A stretch of DNA of 28,921 nucleotides from GCA-003244245 sp032230565 (GCA_032230565.1 JAVXWL010000016.1:1-28921), one strand, 5' to 3'; counted from the stretch's first letter, positions 8,000 to 16,895 are shown. Made by a program: numbers and translations. The notes: generated by a model from the letters alone, not told the origin.

Positions 8000-9352
8000 T
8001 CAGCGGCGCAACGCCGTCGCTGCGGCGAGGAGCAACGCCGCCCGGTCGGCGATTTTGATCCGGGTACGTCCGGCCGTGGCTCCCAGCGCTTGCTCGGCAG
8101 CGTCGATGGCCTCCCAACCGGCCCAGCTGACGACCCCGACACCCCGCTGGCTGAGCCGTTCAATGATCGCGTCGGGGTCCCGGTGGGATGCGCGGGGCAG
8201 CGCGTCAAGGTCATCGAGCAGCTGCTCCACGGTCTCCTTGGCATCGCCTTTGTTGGTACCGATCACCCCGGTGGGTCCACGCTTGATCCAGCCGACCACG
8301 TACTCGCCGATGACGACCGAACCGTTGTGCTGGACCCGGCCCGCCACGTTCGGGATCACCCCGGATCGCTCGTCGAACGGCACGCCGGGCAACGGCAGCC
8401 CGCGGTATCCCACCGAGCGCAGCAACAGCTGGGCGGGCAGGGTCTCCGCTTTGCCGGTGCCGGTGACGCCGCCGCAGCCGTCGAGCTCGTTGCGCTCACA
8501 CCGCACCGCTTCCACCCGACCGTTGCCGAGCACAGCCATCGGGGCGAGTAAAAATCGCAGGTGGATCCGCCGAGCTCGGCCCTGCTGCGGCCGGGTAGAC
8601 CATTGCTGCAATGTCTCGACGTTGCGTCGGACGGCCTTGTTGTTTTCCACCAGCTCCTTGCCGGCCTGATCAAGCACCAGCTCGGCAGGATCCACCACCA
8701 CATCGGCATGAGCCAGCTCACCCAGTTCGCGCAGCTCCTTGGTGGTGAATTTTGCCTGCGCCGGGCCGCGCCTACCAATAATATAAATGTCGCTGACGGC
8801 GCTCGCGTCGAGCACTTTAAGCACATGATCGGGCATGTCGGTGACGTCCAGCTCACCAGCCGTCTTCGCCAGAATGCGCGCGACGTCCACCGCGACGTTT
8901 CCTACCCCGACCACCACCGCGCTACGCGCATTCAAGGTGAACGCGTCCACCGCCGCGTCAGGGTGGCCGCAGTACCAGGCCACGAATTCGGTGGCCGAGA
9001 AGCTGCCTGGGAGGTCCTCTCCGGGAATGGATAGTCGACGGTCGACCGACGACCCGGTTGCGTAGATCACCGCGTCGTAGTATTGCCGCAACTCTGCCAC
9101 GCTGAGACCGGAACCGAGCTCGATTCCGCCAAGAAACCGCACGGTGGGCCGCTCGAGGATCTTGCGGAGCGTGATCTCCAGCGACTTCATCTTCAGATGG
9201 TCCGGTGCCACGCCATAACGCAGCAGTCCGTACGGGCACGGCAGCCGATCTATGACATCGACTGACACCGCATCGTGCTTGCTCAGCTCATCGGCCGCAT
9301 ACAGTCCGGAAGGACCGGACCCGATCACCGCCACCCGAACCGATCCGGACAC
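8000..9352 (-). CDS. fprA: ferredoxin/flavodoxin-NADP+ reductase, adrenodoxin-reductase type
   Basis: This 450-residue FAD and NADP enzyme moves electrons between NADPH and ferredoxin in the cytoplasm. The FAD-binding loop is VIGSGPSGLYAADEL (residues 9-23) and the NADP loop is VVGVGNVAVDVARIL near residue 147. Full-length similarity to mycobacterial FprA is recognisable, including PCPYGLLRYGVAPDH and GWIKRGPTGVIGTNK. The GTG 9352 start is preceded by AGGAGG about ten bases upstream. It follows the CbbY-type phosphatase by 72 bp on the same strand, so they may share a transcript. Confidence 0.92.
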   Translation of the reverse strand: MSGSVRVAVIGSGPSGLYAADELSKHDAVSVDVIDRLPCPYGLLRYGVAPDHLKMKSLEITLRKILERPTVRFLGGIELGSGLSVAELRQYYDAVIYATGSSVDRRLSIPGEDLPGSFSATEFVAWYCGHPDAAVDAFTLNARSAVVVGVGNVAVDVARILAKTAGELDVTDMPDHVLKVLDASAVSDIYIIGRRGPAQAKFTTKELRELGELAHADVVVDPAELVLDQAGKELVENNKAVRRNVETLQQWSTRPQQGRARRIHLRFLLAPMAVLGNGRVEAVRCERNELDGCGGVTGTGKAETLPAQLLLRSVGYRGLPLPGVPFDERSGVIPNVAGRVQHNGSVVIGEYVVGWIKRGPTGVIGTNKGDAKETVEQLLDDLDALPRASHRDPDAIIERLSQRGVGVVSWAGWEAIDAAEQALGATAGRTRIKIADRAALLLAAATALRR

Positions 9353-9424
9353 GGCTGATGCACCTCCTGCGCACTGAAAACTTCGTTCCCAGCGTGGTCT
9401 ATAGGATCGCTAGCGCGTTCGACG

Positions 9425-10186
9425 TTACGCCACGACTCTGAGGAGGCGCCGCAATGCCGCGACAGTCAGGCCGTCAGCTAATTGCGGGTCGCCCCGTAGT
9501 ACCGAGACCCCACCAGGCCGGGCTAAGTCATCGAGCACGGCTACGGCACCCGACATGTCCTGATCGCGGGTGTATCCGTTGACCACCGCCACACACCGCA
9601 GGCCCGCAGAGACGGCGGCTTGTACGCCGTTGGCCGAGTCTTCCACGGCTAATGCGTCGGCGGCAGCGATGCCCAGGCGAGCCAGTGTCTCGAGATAGAC
9701 GGCCGGGTCGGGCTTGAGGTCAGTAACGTCTGAGCCGGTGACGACGACCTGAAATGCATCGATACCGAACAGTATGTCGAGCAATGGCAGCACCCAGTCG
9801 CAGGTGCCGGTCGTCGCGACGGCGACGGCCACGCCCTCTGCGCGCAATGCATTGATCAGCTCGGCAGCGCCCGACCGCTGCTGTATCGCGCCCGTGCGGA
9901 CCAGCGCGACAAAACGGCGCGTTTTGTCCGCGTGCAGTTTCGCCGCCAGCGCAGCGGCTTCGGTGACGGAGTGCCCGTGGGATTGAAGATAGCATTCGAT
10001 GCGTCGGCGACCCCCAGCCGTGGCCAGCAGCGCACCGTATTCCTCGACGCTCCACCGGTAGCTCAGACCGGCCGCCTCGAAGGCTGCATTGAATGCCACC
10101 CGATGCCCGTCTCGCTCAGTGTCAGCGAGGGTGCCGTCCACATCGAAGATCACCGCTCGCAGTGGGTTCGCTCCTTGACTAGACAT
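9425..10186 (-). CDS. HAD-IA phosphatase, CbbY type
   Basis: This 254-residue HAD hydrolase has motif I FDVDGTLADTE (nucleophile Asp plus acid/base Asp), motif II ATTGT, and motif III/IV around KPDP and VEDSANGVQAA. The run DGHRVAFNAAFEAAGL after motif I is the recognisable CbbY subtype. CbbY proteins remove phosphate from xylulose-1,5-bisphosphate, an inhibitor of Rubisco, in autotrophs. Other beta-phosphoglucomutase-like phosphatases share the general fold. ATG 10186 is preferred; a GTG at 10216 is in frame, and neither has a clear ribosome site. It is upstream of fprA on the same strand and beside the IS630 remnant. No Rubisco gene is in the window, so the autotrophy link is inference. Confidence 0.75.
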   Translation of the reverse strand: MSSQGANPLRAVIFDVDGTLADTERDGHRVAFNAAFEAAGLSYRWSVEEYGALLATAGGRRRIECYLQSHGHSVTEAAALAAKLHADKTRRFVALVRTGAIQQRSGAAELINALRAEGVAVAVATTGTCDWVLPLLDILFGIDAFQVVVTGSDVTDLKPDPAVYLETLARLGIAAADALAVEDSANGVQAAVSAGLRCVAVVNGYTRDQDMSGAVAVLDDLARPGGVSVLRGDPQLADGLTVAALRRLLRVVA

Positions 10187-10278
10187 GAGCGTCAGGCCAC
10201 GACCGCGTCGGCGCACCAGCGTCGGCGCAGTGGGGTGCCAGCCCCACGGACCGCCGGTGACATCCCCGTCGAGCCGCG

Positions 10279-11226
10279 CTAGTCAGCCGATTTCGCGGTC
10301 GGGCGAGATCGTCGGCCGCGGGCCCCGTGGAACTCCGACCGGACCGGTTTCGTGTCTCGGGGCCGGTCGACCGACCGAGCTGGGTCCTCTTTTGCACCAA
10401 TTTCCACCAATCGTGAAGATCGCCAGTGCAGGTCACCGCGCGTGTTAGAAGTAATTTTACGGTCTTCGCCCTTCCCGGTGCGCTCGGCTGCGTTCGGGCT
10501 GGGACGGGCCTGCCCGGTTGGCTCAGGGCGGTCCTCCCAGCCGTCGGTCAGGGCGCTCATGGCGTCGATGAGATTGGCCACCGAGGCGAAGGTTCCCCGG
10601 CGAATGGCCTGCTGGGTGATGATGCCGAGGGAAACCTCGACGAGCTTGAGCCATGGATCCGGCTGACCTGCCACCGCGGGAGTGCCGGCCGACCCTGGCC
10701 GGTGCAACGCCGCAGCACGCTGGGACAAGTTCAGGTAGAGCCCGCTGAGGTCACGGACCTGGGCTTGGTGGGTCAGGTCAGTACTGAACGTGAACGTCTC
10801 GACGTGTTCCGGCTGGATACCCCACTTCCGCCAGATCCGGGCGACCGTGGCGAACGAGATGCCGAGATGTTGACCCAGCAGTCGGGACGACCAGTGGCTG
10901 GCCCCTAGATGGGCCGGTGGACGGCCGCCGTCAGCGAGCGTGGTGGCCACCACCTCGAGCTCATCGACCATCGGTGGTCGACCTGACCGGGGTAGATCGC
11001 CCAGCGCGCTGATTCCGGCCGCGGCATAGCGGTTACGCCAGCTGATCACAGTCGGGCGCGTGGCTCCGGTCCGGCGGGCGATCTCGGTGTTCGTTAAACC
11101 CTCTGCGGACAGCAGTACTATCCGCGCGCGCTGCACCAGGCTCGGCCGTGCCGAAGGCGAGCGAACCAGCGCCTGCAGGCGCGCGTGGTCGCCCGCCTGA
11201 AGGATCAACGGAGCCGCGGTAGCCAC
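10279..11226 (-). pseudogene. IS630-family transposase with internal deletion of the DDE core
   Basis: The first 160 residues are a good IS630-type N-terminus: RARIVLLSAEGLTNTEIARR (helix-turn-helix), RTGATRPTVISWRNRYAAAG, a winged-helix SRLLGQHLGISFATVARIWR, and FSTDLTHQAQVRDLSGLYLN. The reading then jumps to PWLKLVEVSLGIITQQAIRRGTF, the last catalytic block carrying the Glu. Both Asp blocks normally between them (the DEKSQ-type block and the VDNYxxHK-type block) are missing, so the protein cannot transpose. The frame remains open for 315 codons. After a typical IS630 ending (KITSNTR) it continues about 60 residues into non-IS sequence. Possible imperfect end repeats are TCGTGAAGAT (10411) and the complement of CATCTTCTCG (11230-11239). 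It borders the CO dehydrogenase cluster. Confidence 0.8.
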
Positions 11227-11330
11227 GCCTCATCTTCTCGTAAGTCACACTGTAAAACAACTATCAACACATGCTTCTGCCTGGGGCATCTTCGGAGGAT
11301 TTGAGCCCTCCTGGTGCGGCGTAGATCCTC

Positions 11331-11360
11331 TTGACACCGCCTACCTAATCCGTGTGGACT
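11331..11360 (+). promoter_or_regulatory. candidate promoter for the cox operon
   Basis: A consensus -35 hexamer, TTGACA (11331-11336), is followed after 18 bp by TGGACT (11355-11360), a weak match to the -10 TANNNT pattern. It lies about 85 bp upstream of the first gene of the plus-strand cluster, just outside the transposase remnant. The -35 is exact and the -10 poor, so an activator may be needed. No regulator gene of the cox type is in the window. Confidence 0.35.
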
Positions 11361-11445
11361 AGTGCTCCGCGTCACAAGAAACACCGACGCGGGCAGCGGG
11401 CGACCCCACGAGACGCCGGCACGGGAGCGAAAGGGGCCACAGACG

Positions 11446-11838
11446 ATGGCGATCGAGTCTGACGGACACAGTCGAGGTAACCCCCGGATCTTTGAGCTGA
11501 TCGAGAACGCACCGAAGACTGGGAAGAGCCCAACTATCTTTGCTTGGCCAGAGGTAGTGGACTGGCTTCGGATAGCCGGCCAGCCTGTACCTGGGCCCTG
11601 GCCGCCGCACCAGCAGCCGCGACCCAACCCAGAAGACGAGAGCGTGCCGACGGCAGTGGTCGAGCCTGAGCGCCCGGCGCCAGCGCGTCGAGCTGCTGCG
11701 CCGCGTCCGGCGCCTGCGCCAGAGCCCGCCCCGCGTCCAGCGGCTGCTGCGCCGCAGGACGACTCCCCCCCGCGCGGGGTCGGTGCACTAGACGATGCGC
11801 CGCCGCCGCGGCACGGACTCGGGCTGCTGGACTCCTGA
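11446..11838 (+). CDS. unknown protein with Pro/Ala-rich tail at the head of the cox operon
   Basis: This 130-residue protein is not recognised. The first 55 residues look folded (RIFELIENAPKTGKSPTIF, then FAWPEVVDWLRIAGQPVPGP). The rest is low-complexity Pro/Ala/Arg sequence (APARRAAAPRPAPAPEPAP) ending in PPRHGLGLLDS. There is no signal peptide or membrane span. ATG 11446 is chosen because GCGAAAGGGG lies upstream; an open frame extends back to 11362 but has no ribosome site. It is the first gene on the plus strand after the candidate promoter and lies 148 bp before coxM, so co-transcription is likely. A linker or scaffold role for the enzyme is possible but unsupported. Confidence 0.65.
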   Translation: MAIESDGHSRGNPRIFELIENAPKTGKSPTIFAWPEVVDWLRIAGQPVPGPWPPHQQPRPNPEDESVPTAVVEPERPAPARRAAAPRPAPAPEPAPRPAAAAPQDDSPPRGVGALDDAPPPRHGLGLLDS

Positions 11839-11986
11839 GCCAGTCCTCAATGGCTCGATAAGTAGTCGACTCGAGCGCTTTGCAATAGACAGTCGTTCTC
11901 GTGGCATCCGAGTAAGGATATCCCGGCGGGCGGCCCCAAGGTGTACAGCTTTTCCGCGGACTGTTCAGGGACTAGGGAGGATCTGG

Positions 11987-12856
11987 ATGTACCCGTCTCG
12001 TTTTCACTACGAGGCTCCACGTTCGCTTGACGAAGCGTTCGGCGTTTTGCAGGCCTACGGTGACGAGGCGAAGATCCTCGCTGGAGGGCAGAGCCTCATC
12101 CCGCTCATCAAGCTCCGCTTCGCCGCGCCAGCCTGCATCGTAGATATCAACAATATCCCCGGCCTGGACTTCCACGAGGAAGACTCTGACGGATCGCTCA
12201 ATATCGGTGCCCTGTGCCGGCACCGAACTCTGGAACGGTCTCCGTTGCTCCGGAGTAAGTACCCCACCATGTCGGCGACGGCGCCGCTCATCGCCGATCC
12301 CATGGTTCGCAACCGCGGTACCCTCGTCGGTTCCGTGTGCCACGCAGACCCACAGGGTGACTGGGCGTCGGTGATGCTGGCGATGGGCGGGGAGATCATC
12401 GCCCGGAGCGCTGATGGTAGCGAGCGCGCCATTCCGGTTTCACAGTTTGTGGTTGGACCCTTCCAGAATTCCCTTCAGCAAGGCGAGATCGCGGTCCGGG
12501 CTCGGGTGCCGGCGGCGAGAGGCACGCGTTCGGGTACGTACCTGAAGCTTGAGCGGAGGGTTGGCGACTTCGCGACCGTTGGTCTGGCCATTGCACTCGA
12601 GTCTTCCGGCGGCACCATCAACCGGGCAGGCATTGCGCTCACCGGTGTCGGACCGAACAACATCCAATGCACCGCGGCCGAGCAGTCACTCGCGGGTAAG
12701 TCGCTCAACGCCAGCACGATCGAACAGGCCGCGCGACTGGCGGCGGAAGCGGCACAACCCAAGACCGACGTACGTGGTAGCGCGGAGTACAAGCGGCACG
12801 TGGTCTACACCTTCGTCACGCGTGCGTTGAGCAACCGACAGGCTACCGCGGCCTGA
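11987..12856 (+). CDS. coxM: aerobic CO dehydrogenase, medium (FAD) subunit
   Basis: This 289-residue FAD subunit carries electrons from the iron-sulfur subunit CoxS to the quinone acceptor. Both FAD signatures of the family are visible: AGGQSLIPLIKLR (residues 32-44) and TLVGSVCHADPQGD (112-125). In many CoxM proteins the second motif reads TxGGxxxHADP, so Val replaces the first Gly here. ATG 11987 follows GGGAGG closely; upstream open frame without a ribosome site is excluded. Gene order M-S-L is the standard arrangement for form I aerobic CO dehydrogenase. The enzyme is a cytoplasmic dimer of CoxLMS trimers attached to the inner membrane face. Confidence 0.95.
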   Translation: MYPSRFHYEAPRSLDEAFGVLQAYGDEAKILAGGQSLIPLIKLRFAAPACIVDINNIPGLDFHEEDSDGSLNIGALCRHRTLERSPLLRSKYPTMSATAPLIADPMVRNRGTLVGSVCHADPQGDWASVMLAMGGEIIARSADGSERAIPVSQFVVGPFQNSLQQGEIAVRARVPAARGTRSGTYLKLERRVGDFATVGLAIALESSGGTINRAGIALTGVGPNNIQCTAAEQSLAGKSLNASTIEQAARLAAEAAQPKTDVRGSAEYKRHVVYTFVTRALSNRQATAA

Positions 12857-12913
12857 CCAGTTGGCATTCGATTCGACTATGTTCAGAAGCATTTGTGACG
12901 TCAAGGAGGCGGC

Positions 12914-13408
12914 GTGGAAGAACGACGGATAAACGTCGTGGTAAACGAGGAACCGAAATCTGTCGATGTCGAGCCTCGGTTACTCCTGGCCCACTTCCTG
13001 CGTGAAGTGCTGGGGCTGACTGGGACGCATATCGGCTGCGATACCACCAACTGTGGTGTTTGCACCGTATTGGTAGACGGATTGCCCATGAAGTCATGCA
13101 CGATGTTCGCGGTCATGGTGGACGGGAGATCTGTTACGACCGTTGAGGGCCTCGGCCTGCCCAGTGAGCTCCATCCCATTCAGGAGGGGTTCAAAGAAGA
13201 GCACGGGCTGCAGTGTGGTTTCTGCACGCCTGGGATGATGATGGCGTCGAAAGCACTTCTCGACGAAAATCCCAATCCCACTGAGGAAGACATACGTTGG
13301 GGTCTTTCGGGCAACCTCTGTCGTTGCACCGGTTACCAAAATATCGTGAAGTCGGTGCTCTGGGCCGCGGAGAAAATGCGGTCCGAAGCAGGCGCGATTA
13401 GTCGCTGA
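12914..13408 (+). CDS. coxS: aerobic CO dehydrogenase, small (2x[2Fe-2S]) subunit
   Basis: This 164-residue subunit holds the two [2Fe-2S] clusters between the Mo-Cu centre in CoxL and FAD in CoxM. The plant-ferredoxin-like N-terminal cluster uses Cys42, Cys47, Cys50 and Cys62 (GCDTTNCGVC...SC). The helical C-terminal cluster uses Cys101, Cys104, Cys136 and Cys138 (CGFCTPGM and LCRCTGYQNI). All eight ligands are present. The GTG start at 12914 is preceded by AAGGAGG. It lies 57 bp after coxM and 33 bp before coxL. Confidence 0.97.
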   Translation: MEERRINVVVNEEPKSVDVEPRLLLAHFLREVLGLTGTHIGCDTTNCGVCTVLVDGLPMKSCTMFAVMVDGRSVTTVEGLGLPSELHPIQEGFKEEHGLQCGFCTPGMMMASKALLDENPNPTEEDIRWGLSGNLCRCTGYQNIVKSVLWAAEKMRSEAGAISR

Positions 13409-13441
13409 CACGCTAAGGTCGACGACAAAGGGAGATGTGAC

Positions 13442-15829
13442 GTGGCGCAGGCATTAGACGAGATCAAGATCGGTGGCTTGGGTTCAAGCCGCAAGCGGGT
13501 TGAGGACGACCGCTTCCTCCGCGGTAAGGGCAACTACACCGATGACTTCAAGCTGCCCGGTATGGTCCACATGGAGATCCTCCGTAGCCCCTTGGCCCAC
13601 GCGCGGATCAAGTCGATCGACACTAGTAAAGCTTGGCAGATTCCTGGCGTGCACATGGTGCTCACCGGGGAAATGGCCGCTCAGCACAACCTAGCCTGGA
13701 TGCCGACGCTGTCTTACGACACCCAGGCGGTGCTTGCCACCGACAAGGTGCGGTTCCAGGGCCAGGAAATTGCTTGCGTATGCGCCGACGACCCTTACAT
13801 CGCCAAGGATGGCTGTGAGGCGATCGTTGTCGAGTACGAGCCGCTGCCTCCGATCGTCAACCCGTGGCAGTCCCAAGCAGAGGGCGCCCCGATCATCCGG
13901 GACGACAAGGAAGGCCAGACGGACAACGTCTGCTACCGCTGGGAGGTCGGTGACCGCGAGGGCACCGAACGCGCCTTCGCTCAGGCCGACCTGGTCTCGA
14001 AGTTGGAGCTGCACTACCCGCGTTCGCACCCTTCGCCCATCGAGTGCTGTGGATCGATCGCGGACTACAACTCGGCGACCGCGAAGCTGACCGTCTACAT
14101 GACTACCCAAGCCCCGCACATCATCCGGGCGGCGGTGGCGATTGTCGCGGAGCTTCCGGAGCACATGATCCGGATTATTTCCCCGGACATCGGTGGCGGG
14201 TTCGGCAACAAGGTTCCAGTATACCCGGGATACGTCTGTTCAATCCTTTGTTCGATCCTCCTGGCCCGGCCGGTGAAGTGGATTGAGGACAAGACCGGCA
14301 ACCTCATTTCCACGCACTACGCCCGGGATATCTATTACAAGGGTGAACTCGCACTCCGCAAGGATGGCAAGATCCTCGCTGTTCGGTTCCACTGCGACAG
14401 CGACAACGGGGCCTTCTTCTCGGATGCTCAGCCCACGAAGTTCAAGATCGGGCTGATCCATTCCGCGTTTGCGGCCTACGACATTCCGTATGGGTACATG
14501 ACCGCGCAGGGTTCGTACACGAACAAGGCGCCAGGCGGTGTCGCCTATCGGTGCTCCTTCCGGGTCACCGAAGCGATGTTCTTCCAGGAACGCGCGATCC
14601 AGGCGGCTGCATCCGATCTGGGTATGGATCAAGCCGAATTCCGGCGGATCAACCTGGTGAAGGACGATCAGTTCCCGTTCCGTACTCCTTACGGCTTCCT
14701 GATAGATTCGGGACAATACAACAAGTGTCTCGACGTGGGCCTGAACGCCATCGGTTACGACGATTTCCTGCGCGAGAAGGAAGAAGCTCGCGCGCAGGGT
14801 CGCCGCCTCGGAATCGGTATCTCGACCATGACCGAGCCACTCGGGGCGGGTAACAGCCGCGAGTACGACATTCTCGGCATCAAGATGTTCGACGCCGCGG
14901 AGCTGCGGGTACACCCGAGCGGGAAGGCGATCCTGAAGATCGGATCGAAGACCCAGGGCCAGGGTCACGAGACGACGTTCGCCCAGATCGTCACCCACGA
15001 GCTCGGCATTCCAGCTGCCGACATCCTTGTTCAGCACGGCGACACCGACAACACCCCGTTCGGCATGGGGACTTACGCGTCCCGGAGCACGCCGGTTGCG
15101 GGGGCGGCAACCGCCATGGTGGCCCGCAAGGTCCGGGCCAAGGCGCGGAAGTTGGCAGCACACCTTCTGGAGGTCTCGGAAGAGGACGTCGAGTGGGAGC
15201 TAGGCCGGTTCCACGTGCGGGGCGCCCCTAACAATGGTGTGAGCATCCAAGAGTGCGCGATGGCGGCGTACGGCAACATGCCTGATGGCATGGAGCCGGG
15301 GTTGGAGAACAACGCGTACTACGACCCGCCGAACATGACGTGGCCGTTCGCGGCGTACATCGTGACCGTCGAGGTCGACCCCGAGACGGGTGTGTGGGAT
15401 GTGCTGCGCATGGTCGCCGTCGATGACTGCGGTGTGCGTATCAACCCAATGATCGTTGAGGGTCAGATCATGGGTGGTATGACCGAGGCTTACGCGATGG
15501 CCAACATGCAGTTCATTACCTACGACGCTGAGGGTAACTGCGTGGGTTCGAACTACATGGATTACCTGCTGCCGACGGCGTGGGAGACTCCTGGTTTCGA
15601 GCTGCACGAGGTCGTGACTCCGTCCCCGCATCATCCTATTGGGGCTAAGGGCATTGGCGAATGTGCGGCTGTCGGCGGGCCGGCAGCATTTGTCAACGCG
15701 GTCATGAACGCCATTGATGACACCGGAGTGCGGAACATTGACATGCCGCTGCTTCCGGACCGCGTTTGGGAAGCCATTAAGTACAAGCGCGATATTTCGG
15801 GAGCACCGCCGGTTAAGTCCGACAGCTGA
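13442..15829 (+). CDS. coxL: aerobic CO dehydrogenase, large (Mo-Cu) subunit, form I
   Basis: This 795-residue catalytic subunit oxidises CO to CO2 at a molybdopterin cytosine dinucleotide Mo-S-Cu centre. The loop AYRCSFR at residues 368-374 is the diagnostic form I sequence; Cys371 is expected to bind copper. The base Glu is Glu740 in GAKGIGECAAVGG. The cofactor-binding glycine run GGGFGNKVP and the TQGQGHET block are present. Length is close to the known form I proteins (about 800). GTG 13442 is used, with AAAGGGAGA upstream. The form II loop (AYRGAGR) is absent, so true CO dehydrogenase activity is well supported. Confidence 0.98.
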   Translation: MAQALDEIKIGGLGSSRKRVEDDRFLRGKGNYTDDFKLPGMVHMEILRSPLAHARIKSIDTSKAWQIPGVHMVLTGEMAAQHNLAWMPTLSYDTQAVLATDKVRFQGQEIACVCADDPYIAKDGCEAIVVEYEPLPPIVNPWQSQAEGAPIIRDDKEGQTDNVCYRWEVGDREGTERAFAQADLVSKLELHYPRSHPSPIECCGSIADYNSATAKLTVYMTTQAPHIIRAAVAIVAELPEHMIRIISPDIGGGFGNKVPVYPGYVCSILCSILLARPVKWIEDKTGNLISTHYARDIYYKGELALRKDGKILAVRFHCDSDNGAFFSDAQPTKFKIGLIHSAFAAYDIPYGYMTAQGSYTNKAPGGVAYRCSFRVTEAMFFQERAIQAAASDLGMDQAEFRRINLVKDDQFPFRTPYGFLIDSGQYNKCLDVGLNAIGYDDFLREKEEARAQGRRLGIGISTMTEPLGAGNSREYDILGIKMFDAAELRVHPSGKAILKIGSKTQGQGHETTFAQIVTHELGIPAADILVQHGDTDNTPFGMGTYASRSTPVAGAATAMVARKVRAKARKLAAHLLEVSEEDVEWELGRFHVRGAPNNGVSIQECAMAAYGNMPDGMEPGLENNAYYDPPNMTWPFAAYIVTVEVDPETGVWDVLRMVAVDDCGVRINPMIVEGQIMGGMTEAYAMANMQFITYDAEGNCVGSNYMDYLLPTAWETPGFELHEVVTPSPHHPIGAKGIGECAAVGGPAAFVNAVMNAIDDTGVRNIDMPLLPDRVWEAIKYKRDISGAPPVKSDS

Positions 15830-15850
15830 CAAGACTGGATGGATAGGTAG

Positions 15851-16846
15851 ATGGCCATGGACGGGTGGGACGTCCTCGAGCATGCCCGCGAGTTGTCGAA
15901 GCGGGGTGAGGCGTTTGCGCTAGCTACCGTTGTGTGGCGGCGTGGCCCGTCCTCGGGCAAGGAGGGTTGCCGGGCTGTCATCACAGCCTCGGGGCAGGTG
16001 TTCGGTTTCATCGGTGGTGCCTGCGCCGAACCGGTGGTTGTCCGCGAGGCTCGGCACATTCTCGCAGAGGGTGTGCCGCGCCTCGTGTTCCTCGGCACAG
16101 CCGAGGAACACGGGGAGATGGCAGTGCGGGAGGGCATCAGCTACGTACCGATGTCCTGCCAAAGCGAGGGAGCCTTGGAGATCTACATTGAGCCTGTAGA
16201 GCCCAAGACACACTTGGTAGTCGTCGGACGGTCACCGATGGTTGAAGCCCTCGTGCAGATGGGCCAAGCGATCGGGTGGCGAACGGTGCTGGTAGACCCG
16301 GACGGCGGCTCTGCGGAGAGTCACCCCATGGCGCAGTCCGTCGTCAGCGAACTGGACTTGAAACTAGCCGGCGTCGATGAACGCTCACTGGTCGTGGTCG
16401 CCACTCAAGGTCATCACGATGAGGAAGCAGTAGAGCAGGCGTTGATCGCTGGCCCTGCCTACGTTGGTCTGGTGGGGTCTCGGCCGCGAGCCAAGGCGGT
16501 AATGGAGTACTTGGAAGGCCGGGGTTTGTCTCGGGAAATGCTCGACCGAGTGAAGGTACCGGCCGGTTTAGATCTTGGGAAGGTCGCGCACCGCGAGATC
16601 GCGGTGGGAGTGCTCGCCGAGTTGGTGAAGCTCAGAGCTGCTGGTGAGCTAGGTAAGGGTGTGCGACCAGAGATGCCGGAGATTGCCGAGGCGGTGGACC
16701 CGGTGTGCGGCATGACAGTGGACATTCGCTCCGCGCGTCACAAGGTGGACCACGACGGAAGCACGTACTATTTCTGCTGTCCGGGATGCCTAAAAGCATT
16801 CTCGGAGGGCCCCACCGCATTCCTGGGGTCGGGAGCAAAGTCGTGA
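15851..16846 (+). CDS. XdhC/CoxF-family maturation protein with fused YHS domain
   Basis: This 331-residue protein has three parts. An N-terminal XdhC/CoxI domain (residues 1-100) shows RRGPSSGKEGCRAVITASG and GFIGGACAEP. A Rossmann-like XdhC_C domain (about 115-270) shows LVVVGRSPMVEALVQMG and GLVGSRPRAKAV. A C-terminal YHS domain (about 283-325) shows DPVCGMTVD and YYFCCPGCLKAF. XdhC proteins bind molybdenum cofactor and help sulfurate it before insertion. YHS domains often bind metals such as copper through their Cys residues. It starts 21 bp after coxL, so it is surely in the same operon. A role in making the Mo-S-Cu centre is inferred. Confidence 0.88.
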   Translation: MAMDGWDVLEHARELSKRGEAFALATVVWRRGPSSGKEGCRAVITASGQVFGFIGGACAEPVVVREARHILAEGVPRLVFLGTAEEHGEMAVREGISYVPMSCQSEGALEIYIEPVEPKTHLVVVGRSPMVEALVQMGQAIGWRTVLVDPDGGSAESHPMAQSVVSELDLKLAGVDERSLVVVATQGHHDEEAVEQALIAGPAYVGLVGSRPRAKAVMEYLEGRGLSREMLDRVKVPAGLDLGKVAHREIAVGVLAELVKLRAAGELGKGVRPEMPEIAEAVDPVCGMTVDIRSARHKVDHDGSTYYFCCPGCLKAFSEGPTAFLGSGAKS

Positions 16847-16895
16847 ATCGCAAGTTTGGATCCCACAGCCTGTTGATAAGGAGAGCGAGTAGTCG

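Noticed and set aside
14240..15163. A 307-codon open frame on the minus strand opposite coxL.
   Set aside because: It lies wholly inside coxL, has no ribosome site or recognisable motif, and is the kind of antisense frame expected at high GC.
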